DNA of 64,000 nucleotides from Limnephilus marmoratus (lineage: Eukaryota; Arthropoda; Insecta; Trichoptera; Limnephilidae): contig OU862908.1 in assembly GCA_917880885.1 (NCBI GenBank), forward strand, positions 13,937,501 through 14,001,500, written 5' to 3'. The position numbers and the translations under genes are program-made. A model generated the notes under the pieces. It was not told the origin of the DNA, did not search any database, and saw only the letters and a program-made list of their open reading frames with translations. Position 1 is the first letter of the stretch. Each line of letters opens with the position of its first letter. Positions 1-11,328 of this stretch are shown in pieces.

Positions 1-1
1 T

Positions 2-883
2 TTTGAAACAGTGAAATATTTAGGAGTTACTCTGGATCGATCGTCCTCTTTTCTGGCTCACGTCAAAGAAGTATCCAGCAAGGCCCAGGCTCTCTTCTTG
101 AAGCTGAGGAGACTCTCCACAGCTGAGTGGGGATTGCGTAATCCGGCTCTGCGAATGCTATATAGGTGCGTGTACGTGGCGCAAGTCTCGTATGCCGCCT
201 CTGTGTGGGAGCACCGCCTGGACAATTCGCTGATTCTCTTAGCTCTCAGGCGAGGCCAACGAACCCCCTTGCTGGCACTCTCTGGTGCGTATAGAACCGT
301 TGCTTCGGACGCTTTACCCGTTTTGGCTGGCATTTTGCCAATCGATCTGGAAATCAGGGAAGTGCTCACTAAGCAGAAATTAACCAGAGGAACCCCGGCC
401 ACTCACCTAGGCGTTGTTCTGACACCGGGCGGGCCGGGGACTCTCCCTGGGTTGCTTCGTCAAATGAGGGATCTGTCGCTCCAAGAGTGGCAGGTCCGTT
501 GGGATAGAACGAATATGGGAAGATGGACTTTCTCCTTCTTCCCATCAGTTAAAGTCAGAATGGAAGGGGTCTCTCTCAAGTTGGACCACCACATCACCCA
601 GCTTCTATCCGGCCACGGGGAATTCAGGGGGAGACTTCACGCCCTCTCCCTGTCCCCTCACCCCAACTGCGCCTGCGGGTGCACGAACCAGTCGGCGGAG
701 CACATTCTGTGGCAGTGTGAGATAATGACGGACGCAAGAGAGGAAATGCTCGATGGTTTGGACGTACCAATCAGACCAGTGTGGAACACTGATCTGGTTT
801 CGAACAAGACGAACTTCGAGTGCCTGAGGAACTTTACAAGGATCTGGGTTGAGAGATGGCCTGAGCTTAGAGTCGCTGATTAG
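2..883 (+). CDS. R1-clade non-LTR retrotransposon reverse transcriptase, C-terminal part (5' end outside window)
   Basis: The frame is open from the window edge, so this is the tail of a longer ORF2. It starts in the RT thumb with KYLGVTLD, continues through a VSYAASVWE block and a GAYRTVASDALPVLAG block, and ends in a cysteine/histidine cluster (CACGC...AEHILWQC). That order is typical of R1-clade elements such as R1, TRAS and SART, which copy themselves by target-primed reverse transcription. A translation stop follows the RNFTRIW-like terminus. No stop or frameshift interrupts the 294 visible codons, so the copy may be fairly young. The endonuclease and RT catalytic core would lie left of the window. 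The clade call is recognition by motif, without alignment. Confidence 0.8.
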   Translation, partial: FETVKYLGVTLDRSSSFLAHVKEVSSKAQALFLKLRRLSTAEWGLRNPALRMLYRCVYVAQVSYAASVWEHRLDNSLILLALRRGQRTPLLALSGAYRTVASDALPVLAGILPIDLEIREVLTKQKLTRGTPATHLGVVLTPGGPGTLPGLLRQMRDLSLQEWQVRWDRTNMGRWTFSFFPSVKVRMEGVSLKLDHHITQLLSGHGEFRGRLHALSLSPHPNCACGCTNQSAEHILWQCEIMTDAREEMLDGLDVPIRPVWNTDLVSNKTNFECLRNFTRIWVERWPELRVAD

Positions 884-2157
884 TAGATTTTGACACCAGG
901 TGTACTTGTTCCTGACTTACCACGGACTTTTCTTGCGTCCATTCTTTTACAAACTCTGCTCAGGATGCACAGTTTTATATTTTTTTGTCATTTTTATGTT
1001 TATTGTTTGCATTTTACATTTTATGTTTTTTATGCTTTTACACTTTTATGTTTATTTTTTCTTGTTTACACAGGCCCTGCGTTATTCAACGCTCATGTTT
1101 ATTTTATGTTTTCTTTACTTTACATGCTTATGATTTATTTTTTGTTATTTGGTGCAATTAAACGCCCAGCGATGACTCCCACACGCTCTTGTTTATTTTT
1201 TTTATGTTTTGCGGTTTTCTACGCTTATATACATTTCTTTTCAGTTATGCTGTACTACGAGAACTGAACTCAGTTGTTCGTTTTTGTACCGTCCTTCTCC
1301 CCATATAAGGGGTTGGACCCTGGACCGTGTCCCCGCCTACGTACCATGGCCGGTCTTCTAGAACTGGTGGAGCTGCACCTGTTTGTCGCGCCACACCCCG
1401 TGACATGAAGAGGCTGGGGAGAAGGCTGAACGACATCCGAAAGCTGTCCGTCCCGCCTCCGGCGACCCGACGCTTGTCTCCCTAGGGTCTTCTTCATGTT
1501 TTCCACTTACTGTCGTCTAGGCACCACCGGCTAGCTGGCTTAAGGACGACGCTGCGGGTTGTGGGGAGGCCGGACAATCAGCCTCCTTCACTGTTTCGGG
1601 GACTGCCGGCAGCCAGGTTGCGGTGACACCGGTTCTTATCTGTATATATGTTATTTTACTTTTGTTTCCTTTTTCTTTTATGTACAGTGCTCGGTGCCGC
1701 CTGCCGGATTATGTATGGTCATGTCTCCTGCTGTCATGAGCTGATTACTCATGACGGCTGCTGTCATTTTGGATTACTTTATTTTTTTTATTTTTTGTTG
1801 ATGTTACTAACAACTTGTTTGACTGTCCATGAGGCTCACTGCTTTTGCATTGACACCTTCATGGGCTTTAGAATTGTAGAGATTGACCATTACAGTACAG
1901 TCCTGTAGGCGCGCCCGCATACCGCCACCTAACACAGTATGAGGGGACATTGAAGGTCTAGATTCGTTACATTAAATGTAGAGCCGTTTATTCAAAAAAA
2001 TTAGATTCTTGCGAGAACTCCGAAGGGGCGACCATAAGTTGCCTATACCGGGGTGGGACAGAGGTGGGTACTTCAATGTTATATTCAACTATGGAAAACG
2101 AGTAATTGAAAAATAATCGCCGAACAACAGTGTAATCTGCCTACGTATAGGTACGTA
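884..2157 (+). other. Probable LINE 3' UTR, then unassigned DNA
   Basis: Right after the LINE stop comes a T-rich stretch with many TTTATG repeats (about 960-1240), then a GC-richer block (1290-1640) unlike its surroundings. Both could be the long 3' UTR of the R1-type element, but I see no poly(A) tail or target duplication that fixes its end. Open frames here are low-complexity and unconvincing. Confidence 0.35.
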
Positions 2158-2270
2158 GATTTTTTATTATTTGAATACCGCATAAGAATCCCAACTGCTT
2201 CCAACTGTCAGAGGGTAACGATGCGATGTGGGGAAGAGTATGACTTTTATTCAGATCTGGTCAATAAATA
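2158..2270 (-). repeat. Dispersed SINE-like family A, partial copy A1
   Basis: On the minus strand this reads as the middle and 3' end of a repeat found at six other places: a CAGATCTGAAT-like block, then the anti-sense of CCAACTGCTTCC, ending in a GGTATTCAAATAATAAA-like tail. It is diverged and 5' truncated. Confidence 0.5.
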
Positions 2271-2377
2271 TGAAAATTTCCATTTAAAGCTACGTTTCTA
2301 TTCTGAATTGTGTTCTTTCTTCAGGGCAATATTTAGAGAATCTATCACTCTGCAATTTGCTGAAAATATATAATACA

Positions 2378-2520
2378 CTAGCTGGTACCCGGCATGCGTT
2401 GCAATGCCATTCAAAGAAATAATTTTTTTCTCCCTGCATTTCCTTTCCCCCAAGCGTCCCCGTTCCCCTCCCGCATCCCCTTCCCTCCCCGTTTTCCTCC
2501 TTCATGTTAGATTTTATGTA
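2378..2520 (-). mobile_element. Non-autonomous Helitron, 3' end fragment
   Basis: On the minus strand it ends GCATGCCGGGTACCAGCTAG followed by T, the CTAG-T terminus of insect Helitrons. The pyrimidine-rich plus strand next to it (2440-2510) is the complement of the G-rich cargo in the copies at 35.9 and 51.4 kb. The 5' end is missing. Confidence 0.6.
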
Positions 2521-3479
2521 ATTAATTTTAAGTTCATGGACAAAATCAAGACTCGTTTCAAGTTAGGTTTGGTTATGTTTTCCTCTTCCCCGTCAATGTA
2601 CATGTCACCAAAAGAAAAGTGCTCCAAATTCTATAATTTACACCTTATGAATTAGTTTGCCCTTCTGTTAATTCGTCAGCTTTAATAGTTTAATAGGTAG
2701 ACATAATAATAATATTAAAAAAGCATTTATTCATCAATAGACTTTAAAAGTTTTATACATTTTGTTCGTTTATCGTTTATTCTATTGACAAAAAGGTGAA
2801 TGCGCAGTACTTTGCGGATTTCTCCTGGAATGTAGCGGATTTTCATAATTACCCCTATCAGATTGGAATTTCATGATTTGTCTACCAGTATTTCGGTGAA
2901 GGTGGTCCCGACATGCGCGACATTTCACATTATGACATTTTTCTCAAGATAACTTTTTGCCAACAATTCGTTCGTATACCTCCTCCGTGAACATTAAAAA
3001 ATAAATTCTAACATATAAAAAATGTGATCGGCTTACCTGTTTTGCGATCCTTAGTCGATATTATGTCAATGGCCTGGTCTCATAATAAAAGCGCATGATT
3101 TATTTGGAAGGATAGCTTGTCATTACGTCGAAGGCGACCTGTTAAAAGCTGTTGTGACCAATCTAAGGAGCTTTGAAAGGAGGCGAATACCTACCTATTT
3201 ACATACTATTCACCAACCAACCAAAATTACAGGTTTGAGATATAAGGCAATACGTAAGTTTTTACACTGTATGATATTTATCGGGGTATACCAATTCTTT
3301 GAAGAGCCGTCAAGTAGAATTTTTCCAAAAAAAATGATAGATCCGCTCGGCAGGACTTGAATAAACAATGCGAAAAAGCCGACCTCCGAAGAAATCTTTT
3401 TATTAAAGATGCATTTAATAATATATTTTTTTAGGACTTATTGAGTAAAACCTCACGTTATAATATTAATAATTGTTGA
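2521..3479. other. No recognisable feature
   Basis: AT-rich DNA. A 68-codon open frame at 3154-3360 has no recognisable domain and I do not call it a gene. Confidence 0.5.
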
Positions 3480-3830
3480 TATTAAAGTCTCAAACGAAAA
3501 ATGTGAAACAGAAAAATTGGAAAACGATTCGGTCGCATCTAAGAATTCAACCCAGGACCTCAGCCTTTCCGGGGTTTTGCTCTACCACTGAGCTAATTCG
3601 ACTCTACCGCCTTAGGCCGCTCTTAGGTCATATTTAACTGTATCATTCTTTGACTAAGAACTACCAATAATATCTTAATTTTCCTAGCGTTTTTTTTTAT
3701 CTAATTTTTACCTAAATTATCTTTATTTTCTTAACATATTTTTATGGGCTGCTATCTTTATGTATGATTGCAAATAATTTAACTAAATGAAATTTAGATA
3801 GTGTCTTGGATAAATATATCACTTGTGCGA
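3480..3830 (-). repeat. tRNA-derived SINE family D, copy D1
   Basis: On the minus strand there is an A-box-like TTAGCTCAGTGGTAGAGC (complement of 3579-3596) and a B-box region GGTCCTGGGTTGAATTC (complement of 3543-3559), about 40 bases apart as in a tRNA head. The same body (TTAGTC...AAGAACTACC; TATGTATGATTGCAA) recurs at 29.6, 30.0 and 31.6 kb. Confidence 0.6.
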
Positions 3831-4938
3831 CATCTATTTACTTTTCAACAACTCTAGGATGATTTTTTATTCATTTTTTAAATATCTTATTGAGTAAAAC
3901 CTTAAATTATCATATGATGTAAACCAAAAACCTTAACCGTTCAATTGCTAACATATTATACAAACCGCGGTTCAATTCTAGAATGGGAATTGCATTTCAC
4001 GATTTGTGACGACTGACGGACGTTGGATTTCGCAGATTTATTTGTTTCTGTTCTCTAAAAATCTTTATTATAATATCTATTATTTTATATCATCTATCTT
4101 TTGAATCATAATAAAACATTTTTAATGTTATATTCCTAAGAATGTGTAATGTTCAGGTTCAAAAACAATGCAACTTTATAAACCGTTAAGTGTATTATGT
4201 ATATGTCAAAATAAACATAAATTCGTTTTGATATTTTTGTTTAAAAATTATCCAAAAAACGAAGCTTTTTTTGATAAAGCGATTCATCACCTTGCCATGA
4301 TTAAATACTAAGAAAAATCCTTTGTTAGGTTTCTTCAATTTTGGCAGTATTTTATTTAATTTGCAAGCTTTTTTAAAAATCAAACAATCAAAAAAATTTC
4401 GTCACGTGTTTTTCAATTATGTACCTATTTATCCTAATTTATTACTGTTCTGTTTTTCTGTCATGGTCGTGACTTTGGTATTATTGGCTGTTTTTACTGG
4501 TTGTATTTCATCTATTAAATTTGTTCACACGTTCCGTTTCCCTTTGAAGGTGGTGATCATTTTATTTTTTTTAAAGGATGTAAGGGGTAGATACCAAATA
4601 ACCTGACAATATTTGAAAAATCTCCCACCGCAGTAATCGGAAAATATTGCTAGTCGTGATACCAGCCGCGGAATTAAACACGTGACACCTGGTGGGTCCA
4701 AAACGTGATACCTAATCGGATAGAAAATATTATTTTTTGAAATGTGAAATCGTCGTTTTTATTTGAACTCTGTATTAGATTTTTTTCTACCTACCTCTGT
4801 TACCTACTTACCTGAAGAAAGGTTTTAAAAATAATTTTCATTGAGATGGTGACGTTTCTTTAGACAAATTATTTTTTAAAGTTACATAAAATGTATGGTT
4901 TATGATTTAGTAGGTAGGTATTTAAGTATTATATATTT
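3831..4938. other. No recognisable feature
   Basis: AT-rich with many homopolymer runs. The 94-codon frame at 4322-4606 is rich in F, L and K, as expected of random AT-rich DNA. Confidence 0.5.
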
Positions 4939-5065
4939 GACGGCCGGCATGGTCGAGGGGTAAGGCTCTTGACTCCCAATCCGAAGGTCGCGGGATCGAA
5001 TCGCATGTGCAAATAAATTTCATTTGGTTAATTTGTGTTATTTCACAATAACTCCAGTCCAATTT
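4939..5065 (+). repeat. tRNA-derived SINE family G, copy G1
   Basis: A tRNA-like head (GGCATGGTCGAGGGGTAAGG as A-box region, GGGATCGAATCGC as B-box region) is followed by AAATAAATTTCATTTGGTTAA and TGTGTTATTTCA. The copy at 52.0 kb shares head and tail (TTTATTTGATTAATGTGTGTTATTTCA), which marks it as a dispersed SINE and not a tRNA gene. Confidence 0.6.
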
Positions 5066-5775
5066 TTTAATTTTTTTAATGAATAAAATGACCTTCTAAC
5101 TTAAATAACTGCATTTAATTTTTATTTTTAGAGTTAGTTTTGATAGTTAAAATAATTGTCAAAGTTTTAATTTTTCAAGATTTATGTGTGGTGAATCGTC
5201 ATCACTCCTGAAAAGTTACTATAGGATCGGGCAATCAGCTGATCAACTGCCGCCATTTTGAATTTCGTTGTACGAAGTATTCTCCCTAGAAGTAGCATTA
5301 CTATTTTTTTTGTGCAGTACTTTTTAAATATTTTTAATAATAGAGATAAACTAATAAGAGATGCCTTTATTTTTGAAACGTTATTTAGGCCTAAATAATG
5401 TTTCAATAAACACAACAACTAAATCTCTATAAACAGTATGTAAATAAACGAATAAATTAATACGATGGCTTGTGTCATATCTACATTTCCATGCAATGAC
5501 TTTACGGTGACGCATGACGTCACGACACGACAAACAGTGATATTACCACTAAACATTTCAATAATGCCAACTTGATGGCGTGTTTTTACGACCCGTTTAA
5601 AAATGGACTTTTTAATATTTTTTTTAAAACTCTGCGTTTAATATTATTAAATAAAACGTTTATATTTAGAATCAGCGTTTATTGGTCTGTATGAACATAT
5701 TTTTTTAAAGCCATAATATTTTTCACTGGAGTTCCTTATTAATTCATTAAAAATAATATAAAGTATATTTGCGGC
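5066..5775. other. No recognisable feature
   Basis: AT-rich non-coding DNA. Open frames are short and low-complexity. Confidence 0.5.
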
Positions 5776-6020
5776 ACGTTCCAGAGTGGAAGATATTCTC
5801 AGTATAGCCCTGGTGTAAGACCACAATTCAACGTTGCTTGAAATGGCTTTGACCCTGTTTGGTGACCGGATCTGAATAGCCAGATACTACACCATCTTTC
5901 TCTTTCTCATCTCCTTCCCCTCCTCGTTACCTTCAGCCTCACGACATAATTGGAGATGCCATAGTTTCACTGGCTCCAGACGGGAGCAGCTGGGACTCTT
6001 GTGAGGTATTCAAATAAAAT
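5776..6020 (+). repeat. SINE-like family A, copy A2 (near full length)
   Basis: Contains the whole series of family A blocks: AGAGTGGAAGATATTCTCAG, GCCCTGGTGTAAGACCAC, TTGCTTGAAATGGCTTT, GATCTGAATAGCCAG, a C/T-rich middle, TTCAGCCTCACGACAT, TCACTGGCTCCAGACGGGAG, then CTTGTGAGGTATTCAAATAA and an AAATA-rich tail. About 245 bases, with no open frame and no clear tRNA boxes. Confidence 0.65.
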
Positions 6021-6698
6021 AAAATCTTCCTACAAATCTTGTGATATCTGATGAAATTTAGGTTTTTTATTTATTAAATAAGAGAAAATTAGAAACATAG
6101 TTTTTTAGCCCCGCGGTCTAGAGTTCATAGAATTACTAGTTTTGATTTTGGAATCATTAAAGTTTTTACATTATTCAATAATGATAATCATAACTAAGAC
6201 TAATTTATTTTTAAATAACGCTTTCTTTTTATGTAAATTTGAATGGAAACCAATGCATAACTTCGGAGTGAAGGTTAATTTGCTTTGAATATCTATTTAA
6301 TTTCATTATTATTTAACCTTTCTGTTGATTCCATACATCTGTATGCATTTTAGAGAGTTTTTTAAAATCTTGTTTTTTATTTTACACTTTCTTTAAAGGC
6401 AAATTTGGTTGGTTTTGTAACTGTATGAGAAGATTATAAAAAACTTAAAACACTGTTTATGCTTGCACTTTGTGCTAGAGAGGAAGTATCCTTATTTCTC
6501 TAGAAATTATAGGTTTAATTATAATTCGAAATAAATATTCAGGTCGTAGTTGTCAGATATTTTCCAACTTAAATTTTCTTCCTCCTCACAACCATGATGT
6601 AGATAATGGTGTTAAACAGGCACTGGGTAGTTGGCAGTGGCGGTCGGTGACTTTTTGTATGAGGGATTCTAGAGTATATACCTAATATCAAATACTTG
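6021..6698. other. No recognisable feature
   Basis: AT-rich non-coding DNA up to the mariner-like element. Confidence 0.5.
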
Positions 6699-7573
6699 GG
6701 CTGTCCGTATAATAAGGTCTCCAAGGTGCTGCAGTCGCGAAAAACGATTTTTCGCGCAATCTTTTAACACTGGCGTATAGACTGGTTTCCCCTTGCCAAA
6801 TCCCCACCACGATGCACCCTCTTTGACGCTTAGTCTCAGTGTGGTAGCCGTTCGCGATAGAGCTTCCACTCGCCGCACTCACCTGGTGTGAGTTAGTCTC
6901 TGTAATTCGATCTTAAACTTTACTTCGGCGAATCTGAATAAAGCCACTGGGATTGTTCTTTTGTGTGTGGTGTCATGTAGTGTATCCAGGTCTCGTCCCC
7001 AGTCACAATTTATTCCAAGAATTCCGCGCCATCGATATCGTAGAACTCAAAGAATTCGCGGGCTGCTTCAACCCGTTGTTTTTTGTGATCTTCGGTGAGC
7101 ATTTTGGTACCCACCTTGGGCAGACTTTGTGGTCTCCCAAATTTTCTGTCAAAATCTTGTCAATAGCGGTCTTACTGACATCAGGGATCATATCACAGAG
7201 CTCCCGAACCGTCGATCTGCAATCATTTTCCACTTTGGCAATTTTTTTGTCTGAAACCGATGGCTGTACGGCAAGCTTTTAAATTCTCTGCATCATTTGT
7301 GCTCGTCTCAAGTAGCTGAGAATGAATTTCTACCAGGGTTTTTTTTCACAAAAATACTAATTATAGAGCGTAATTCAACCCTGGCGGGTGCGGCGAGCGC
7401 AAGCTCCATCGCGAACGGCTCCCACGCAGAGACTAAGCGTCACAGAGGGTGCATCGTGGTGGGGATTTGGCAAGGGGAAACCAGGCTACACGCCAATCTT
7501 AAAAGATTGCGCGTAGATTCGTTTTTCACGACTGTAGCTCCTTGGAGACCTTATTTTACGGACAGCCCTATAT
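6699..7573 (-). mobile_element. Internally deleted mariner-like DNA transposon with ~200-bp terminal inverted repeats
   Basis: The outer ~200 bases (6699-6895 and 7375-7573) are inverted copies of each other, both beginning GGGCTGTCCGTA and sharing blocks such as CCAAATCCCCACCACGATGC. Between them a minus-strand transposase remnant is readable. These ends are far longer than the ~30 bp usual in mariners. A TA target site is not cleanly visible on both sides. Confidence 0.8.
6950..7262 (-). pseudogene. mariner transposase fragment
   Basis: The minus strand reads STVRELCDMIPDVSKTAID (helix-turn-helix region), KVCPRWVPK, and further on TGDETWIHYM, the motif holding the first catalytic aspartate of mariner DD34D transposases. 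The frame is broken by a stop just before the catalytic block and by a frame change near KCSPKITK. The remaining catalytic region is absent, so it cannot encode an active enzyme. Confidence 0.8.
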
Positions 7574-7814
7574 AAAAGTCTATGGACTAGCACACGAACA
7601 AGGTGTAATTATCGACAAAAATAGTCTGTCAAATTAGCTCTGTACAACCTTTATGTGCTTCACATTAAATATTACAGTTCCCTAATTAAATGAATTAAAT
7701 AGGTATTCCGAAAGATATTCAATGTATCAATCGGATTCAGCTATTTAAGACAACAAATAACTGTCGAAATGGAATCCGTATTCATCCGTATCAACCCGAA
7801 TTCTTTCTTCAACC

Positions 7815-8015
7815 ATGGCAGGTTTGACTAAACGCGCTTGCGTGAATATCAAAAATATCACACTCATTCCTGCGTCGTGGATGCGGAATGAACGGAGCAT
7901 CCACTATTTTGATGGTGTTGGTGAGTTTATGAGCGACGTTCGAGCATCGAGAATGTATACATATTACATATGTATTTTGACCTGCTCCGTGTGTCGTGTT
8001 CGTGTTGATCTCTGA
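7815..8015 (+). CDS. Short coding-like ORF of unknown family
   Basis: A 66-codon frame opens with MAGLTKRACVNIKN in an ACCATGG context. The first ~45 residues have balanced composition (RNERSIHYFDGVGEF) unlike the F/L/K/N-rich noise of this AT-rich DNA; the end turns cysteine-rich. I do not recognise a domain. It could be an exon, a small gene or a relic like the segments at 19-26 kb. Confidence 0.3.
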   Translation: MAGLTKRACVNIKNITLIPASWMRNERSIHYFDGVGEFMSDVRASRMYTYYICILTCSVCRVRVDL

Positions 8016-8292
8016 GATTGGATGGCGGTGGCGTTATTACAATATCTGGTGCGGTTTACGGCTAGAAAAAAATAAATCCAAGGCTTTTTAATTTGGAACA
8101 AATAAGAATTATTATTATTATACTTATTTTAAACCAAGAAAAGAAGGGAAACGCAGCATCCACGGTATGTATGGATGGCCCGCGCATGGCAGTTGGATAT
8201 TGTATTTTTTAAAGCAATTTATTATTTTTCACGTGTAGCTTACTGCTTCAACTTAATTATTATAAAATTTATCCCAAAAAAATTTAATCTAA

Positions 8293-8469
8293 ATGAGTCC
8301 AGAGACGATCAATTGTCAATGCGATTACATTATTGACGATGTGCATTTAAGTGCGATTGACGGAACTTCAATCGATCCTCTTCGGTGTCTAAATGTGCAA
8401 TTATTGTGTGAGCAATATCTGATTTTGGGCGAGTTCATAAAATATAGTTTAATAATATCGGTAAATTAA
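8293..8469 (+). CDS. Short acidic coding-like ORF of unknown family (58 aa)
   Basis: An intact ATG-to-TAA frame beginning MSPETINCQCDYIIDDVHL, acidic and mixed in composition, ending EFIKYSLIISVN. Its codons include GAC, GCG, CGG and CTG, so it is not plain AT noise. No domain recognised. It lies between two other coding-like short frames on the same strand, which suggests a common origin, but nothing shows expression. Confidence 0.3.
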   Translation: MSPETINCQCDYIIDDVHLSAIDGTSIDPLRCLNVQLLCEQYLILGEFIKYSLIISVN

Positions 8470-8808
8470 GAAAATTTTCAATTTCTACTTTAGACGTTTA
8501 ATTTATATGACCAGGAGCATATTGCTTTACTCTTAGCGCTTTAAAAAAAAATGGCACTTGATTAACCGGCGCGGCATGCTCACTCTCTCGCTCTCCACTA
8601 TACACGCGTCATTTGCACTCGCCCACCACTTATTAAAATCAGATCAGTTGCATTTGATCTTCCGAGGAAGGTGCGGAAAAATATAAAGGTTGGAATTGAT
8701 TACGTAAATTCATGCGAGCCGTAGGTTGGGCGTGCCTGCTTTAGACAATCGCAATATAGTGCAAATATAAATAAAAAAAAAAACAAATCTAGAGCAACGA
8801 ACGAACGC

Positions 8809-9030
8809 TTGTCAATCGCACAGCAAAACAACCATTCCGCTGCATCAATGACACTTGTCTGTAGCGTCTATAGACTCAATAAAAATGCACATCATTTCCC
8901 CCATCGCACCAATGGGAATCACACCAAATTCGAATTACCAACGTATAAATTACGAAAAAATGAATTCAAAATGTCAGATTTTTTCAGTTATTCTCTTGGA
9001 TTAATTGTAATACTTTTTTATAATTTTTAA
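8809..9030 (+). CDS. Short coding-like ORF with C-terminal hydrophobic tail
   Basis: 73 codons; the frame extends a few codons upstream without a stop. The middle is polar and histidine/asparagine-rich (NAHHFPHRTNGNHTKFELP) and the last ~17 residues (FSYSLGLIVILFYNF) could form a membrane anchor. I do not recognise the family. Third of three same-strand frames in 1.2 kb. Confidence 0.3.
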   Translation: MSIAQQNNHSAASMTLVCSVYRLNKNAHHFPHRTNGNHTKFELPTYKLRKNEFKMSDFFSYSLGLIVILFYNF

Positions 9031-9356
9031 TTGGATGAACGAGAAAAAAAAAGTGACGATTTTCTTCCAAATTCATTAAACAAAAGCACTGTTCTTCGAA
9101 ATTTTGAATTTTACAAAATTTTTACGGTAACTTTTTTTCGTTCAGAATTTTTTAATAAAACAGGCATATACAATAGATAAAAAACCCCCTCTGTTACATT
9201 ATATGTTTCCATACACAATTTATTGACATTTTTTAATTAGTATTATTTTCACATCCACGGTCGTTCATCAATTGAATAAAATTTTCACGACGTTTTTTAG
9301 TGAGGCTGTTGTATTCAAAATGTTTTAACCAGACTTAAAAATTATTATAGCTATCT

Positions 9357-9788
9357 TCTATATATATAAAAATCTCGTGGCACGGTGTTTGTGGTCGCAC
9401 TCCTCCGAAACGGCTCAACCGATTTTTATGAATTTTTTATGTATATTTGGTAGGTATGAGAATACTTCATACCGCTAGGTGATTAGGGTGTCCCTATCCA
9501 GAATCCCAGAGTCCCTATCCCTATTTTTATGACAACTTTTTTTGGCTTCAAAAAATACCTCTAAAACCCATTTTTCACCCTCCTAACCCCACCCTCCCAT
9601 TTTTTAATTGCCACTCTCCAATTTTTAATCGCGATTTGTACGAACAAATTTAACCACCGTTCGTATTTCAAACAGAACGAAATTATTTATGTTGTTGAAT
9701 GACAGATGGCGCTACGTCCGCCTCATCGAACTTTTATCCACACATAGAAATAATTATATGGCAGAGCAACTTTTTCCGGATCAGCTGG
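9357..9788 (+). mobile_element. Non-autonomous Helitron
   Basis: Starts TCTATATATATAAAAATCTC, contains CTCCTCCGAAACGGCTCAACC near the 5' end and finishes GCAGAGCAACTTTTTCCGG then ATCAGCTGG, a mutated form of the CAGCTAG-T Helitron end. No coding sequence and no inverted ends. Confidence 0.65.
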
Positions 9789-9879
9789 TAAATAAATATT
9801 ATGTAGTTATAAAGTTTACTAAAGTTAACAATTTTCAAATTTTCTTAATTTGTTAGTGTATCATTATCATAAATATTTC

Positions 9880-10020
9880 ATTTTATTTTCTTTTACATTG
9901 TAGATGTATTATCTTACAATATTTTTTATTCCATATATTATGTATATATGGATAATATGGATCTCGTAGCTCGTACGACTGCACCACTCTCCCCAAGATC
10001 TGGAATAAACAATAAAAAAA
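9880..10020 (+). repeat. LINE-like 3' tail
   Basis: CTCCCCAAGATCTGGAATAAA followed by an A-run resembles the TCCCCACATCCTGGAATAAA plus (ATT)n tail near 50.69-50.73 kb, suggesting two 3' ends of one non-LTR family. No coding part is visible. Confidence 0.35.
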
Positions 10021-10874
10021 AATTAAATAGCGGATTTGTGATGATATTTCAAATTTGATGTCACCGGAAAATTTAGTCTGAAATTCATCATTATGATTAT
10101 GTAATGATGATTACCTTAATTGTCGTTTAATTTAGATTACCCTAATTGTTGTTTAACTTAACGTTAAATATTTAGGCGTGAAATCAAATAAAAACTAGGG
10201 ACATCAGCAATAATTACCTACTGTTAAATTTTCTTATAGCATTATTTTCAGAACAGCTTAATTGATATTGTCTTAATGAAATCACGATTATGAGTTGAAT
10301 CTTATGCAGCGAAGTGTTTTCCCATTGTACAATTCGCTGCAGTCACGCATCAGGAGACTCACAAACACTTCGTCCTTACTCAGTTCAAGGCCCAGTAATC
10401 ATTAAAACCGGGCCCCAGTCAATAGGCAATAAGTCCTAATATAATTTATTGAATTTCAGAAAAATTGACAATTTGGATACCTGGTTTATATCAGGTAATA
10501 TTATTTAAGTGCACCGATCCGTGGAAAATGAAAAAATCGATGCCCTAAAATTTTATGACTTACCGTGTAGTTTTTTTAGATAATTTTTAGGTTGTGATAT
10601 TTTTGGCAATTTAAAGACCTCCGTAGTCAAAAAAACGCTTAATAATTGGGTCAGAAAATAGCTGAATATTGGAAAAATTTTGTTAATTATCTTGATTTTT
10701 GAGAAAAAAAAATACAAAATAAAGGTAGATGATGACACTGCTTTTAACTCACATTTTTCACAGAATTCTCGTAAAAAAATCTTGTTGACATCTCAATATG
10801 GTATTGACAGGGAATTTTGAGGAATCCTTCTGTACCTTAAAGAGTTTCCGGAACCCATTTCATATTTTTCTTTA
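10021..10874. other. Mostly unassigned DNA; small hairpin and splice-acceptor-like end
   Basis: GCAGCGAA...TTCGCTGC (10309-10343) can form an 8-bp hairpin. The segment ends in a pyrimidine tract TTTTTCTTTAG exactly where the BEL element inserted. Confidence 0.35.
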
Positions 10875-10879
10875 GGTAA
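10875..10879. repeat. BEL target site duplication, left copy (GGTAA)
   Basis: GGTAA directly precedes the left LTR and is repeated directly after the right LTR, the 5-bp duplication expected of BEL/Pao integration. Confidence 0.9.
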
Positions 10880-11328
10880 TGTATGATTATTTATGTGGTG
10901 AGAGTGGATTATGTGTTTTTTGTAAATGACTGGCGAAGGACCTTGAATTTTGTGTTACTAATCACTGCCTAAAAATGGTAAAAATACATGTTGCAAAGAA
11001 AAGGAGAGGACTCACCGGAAAAAGGTAAAGCACTTGTATGATTCCTTTCCCATCCAAGAGGCACGATCACAATAGGCGTAAATATTCGTTATTTTATAGT
11101 ACACGGCGCAGTTATTTTTTAATAGCGGATTTTTCGTGAGCAGAGCACAGTGATGGCTATATGCAGCGGGAGTTTATTGCAGACTGATTAAGATTGTGGG
11201 TAAGCGAGGGGGGAAAAGGTAGGACAAAAGGACTTGCAACAATAATTAATACCAAGTCCAAGCAGTGATAGTATGTATGCGTGCTGTGTAGGTATGTGTA
11301 TGTGCAGATATTAGTATGTGCGTAACCA
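10880..11328 (-). repeat. BEL 3' LTR
   Basis: On the plus strand it runs TGTATGATTATTTATGTGG to TGTGCGTAACCA. It matches 18634-19082 over the full 449 bp apart from about four substitutions. Confidence 0.95.

Noticed and set aside
3543..3596. tRNA-like gene on the minus strand
   Set aside because: The same head with the same downstream body occurs at three other sites, so it is a SINE head.
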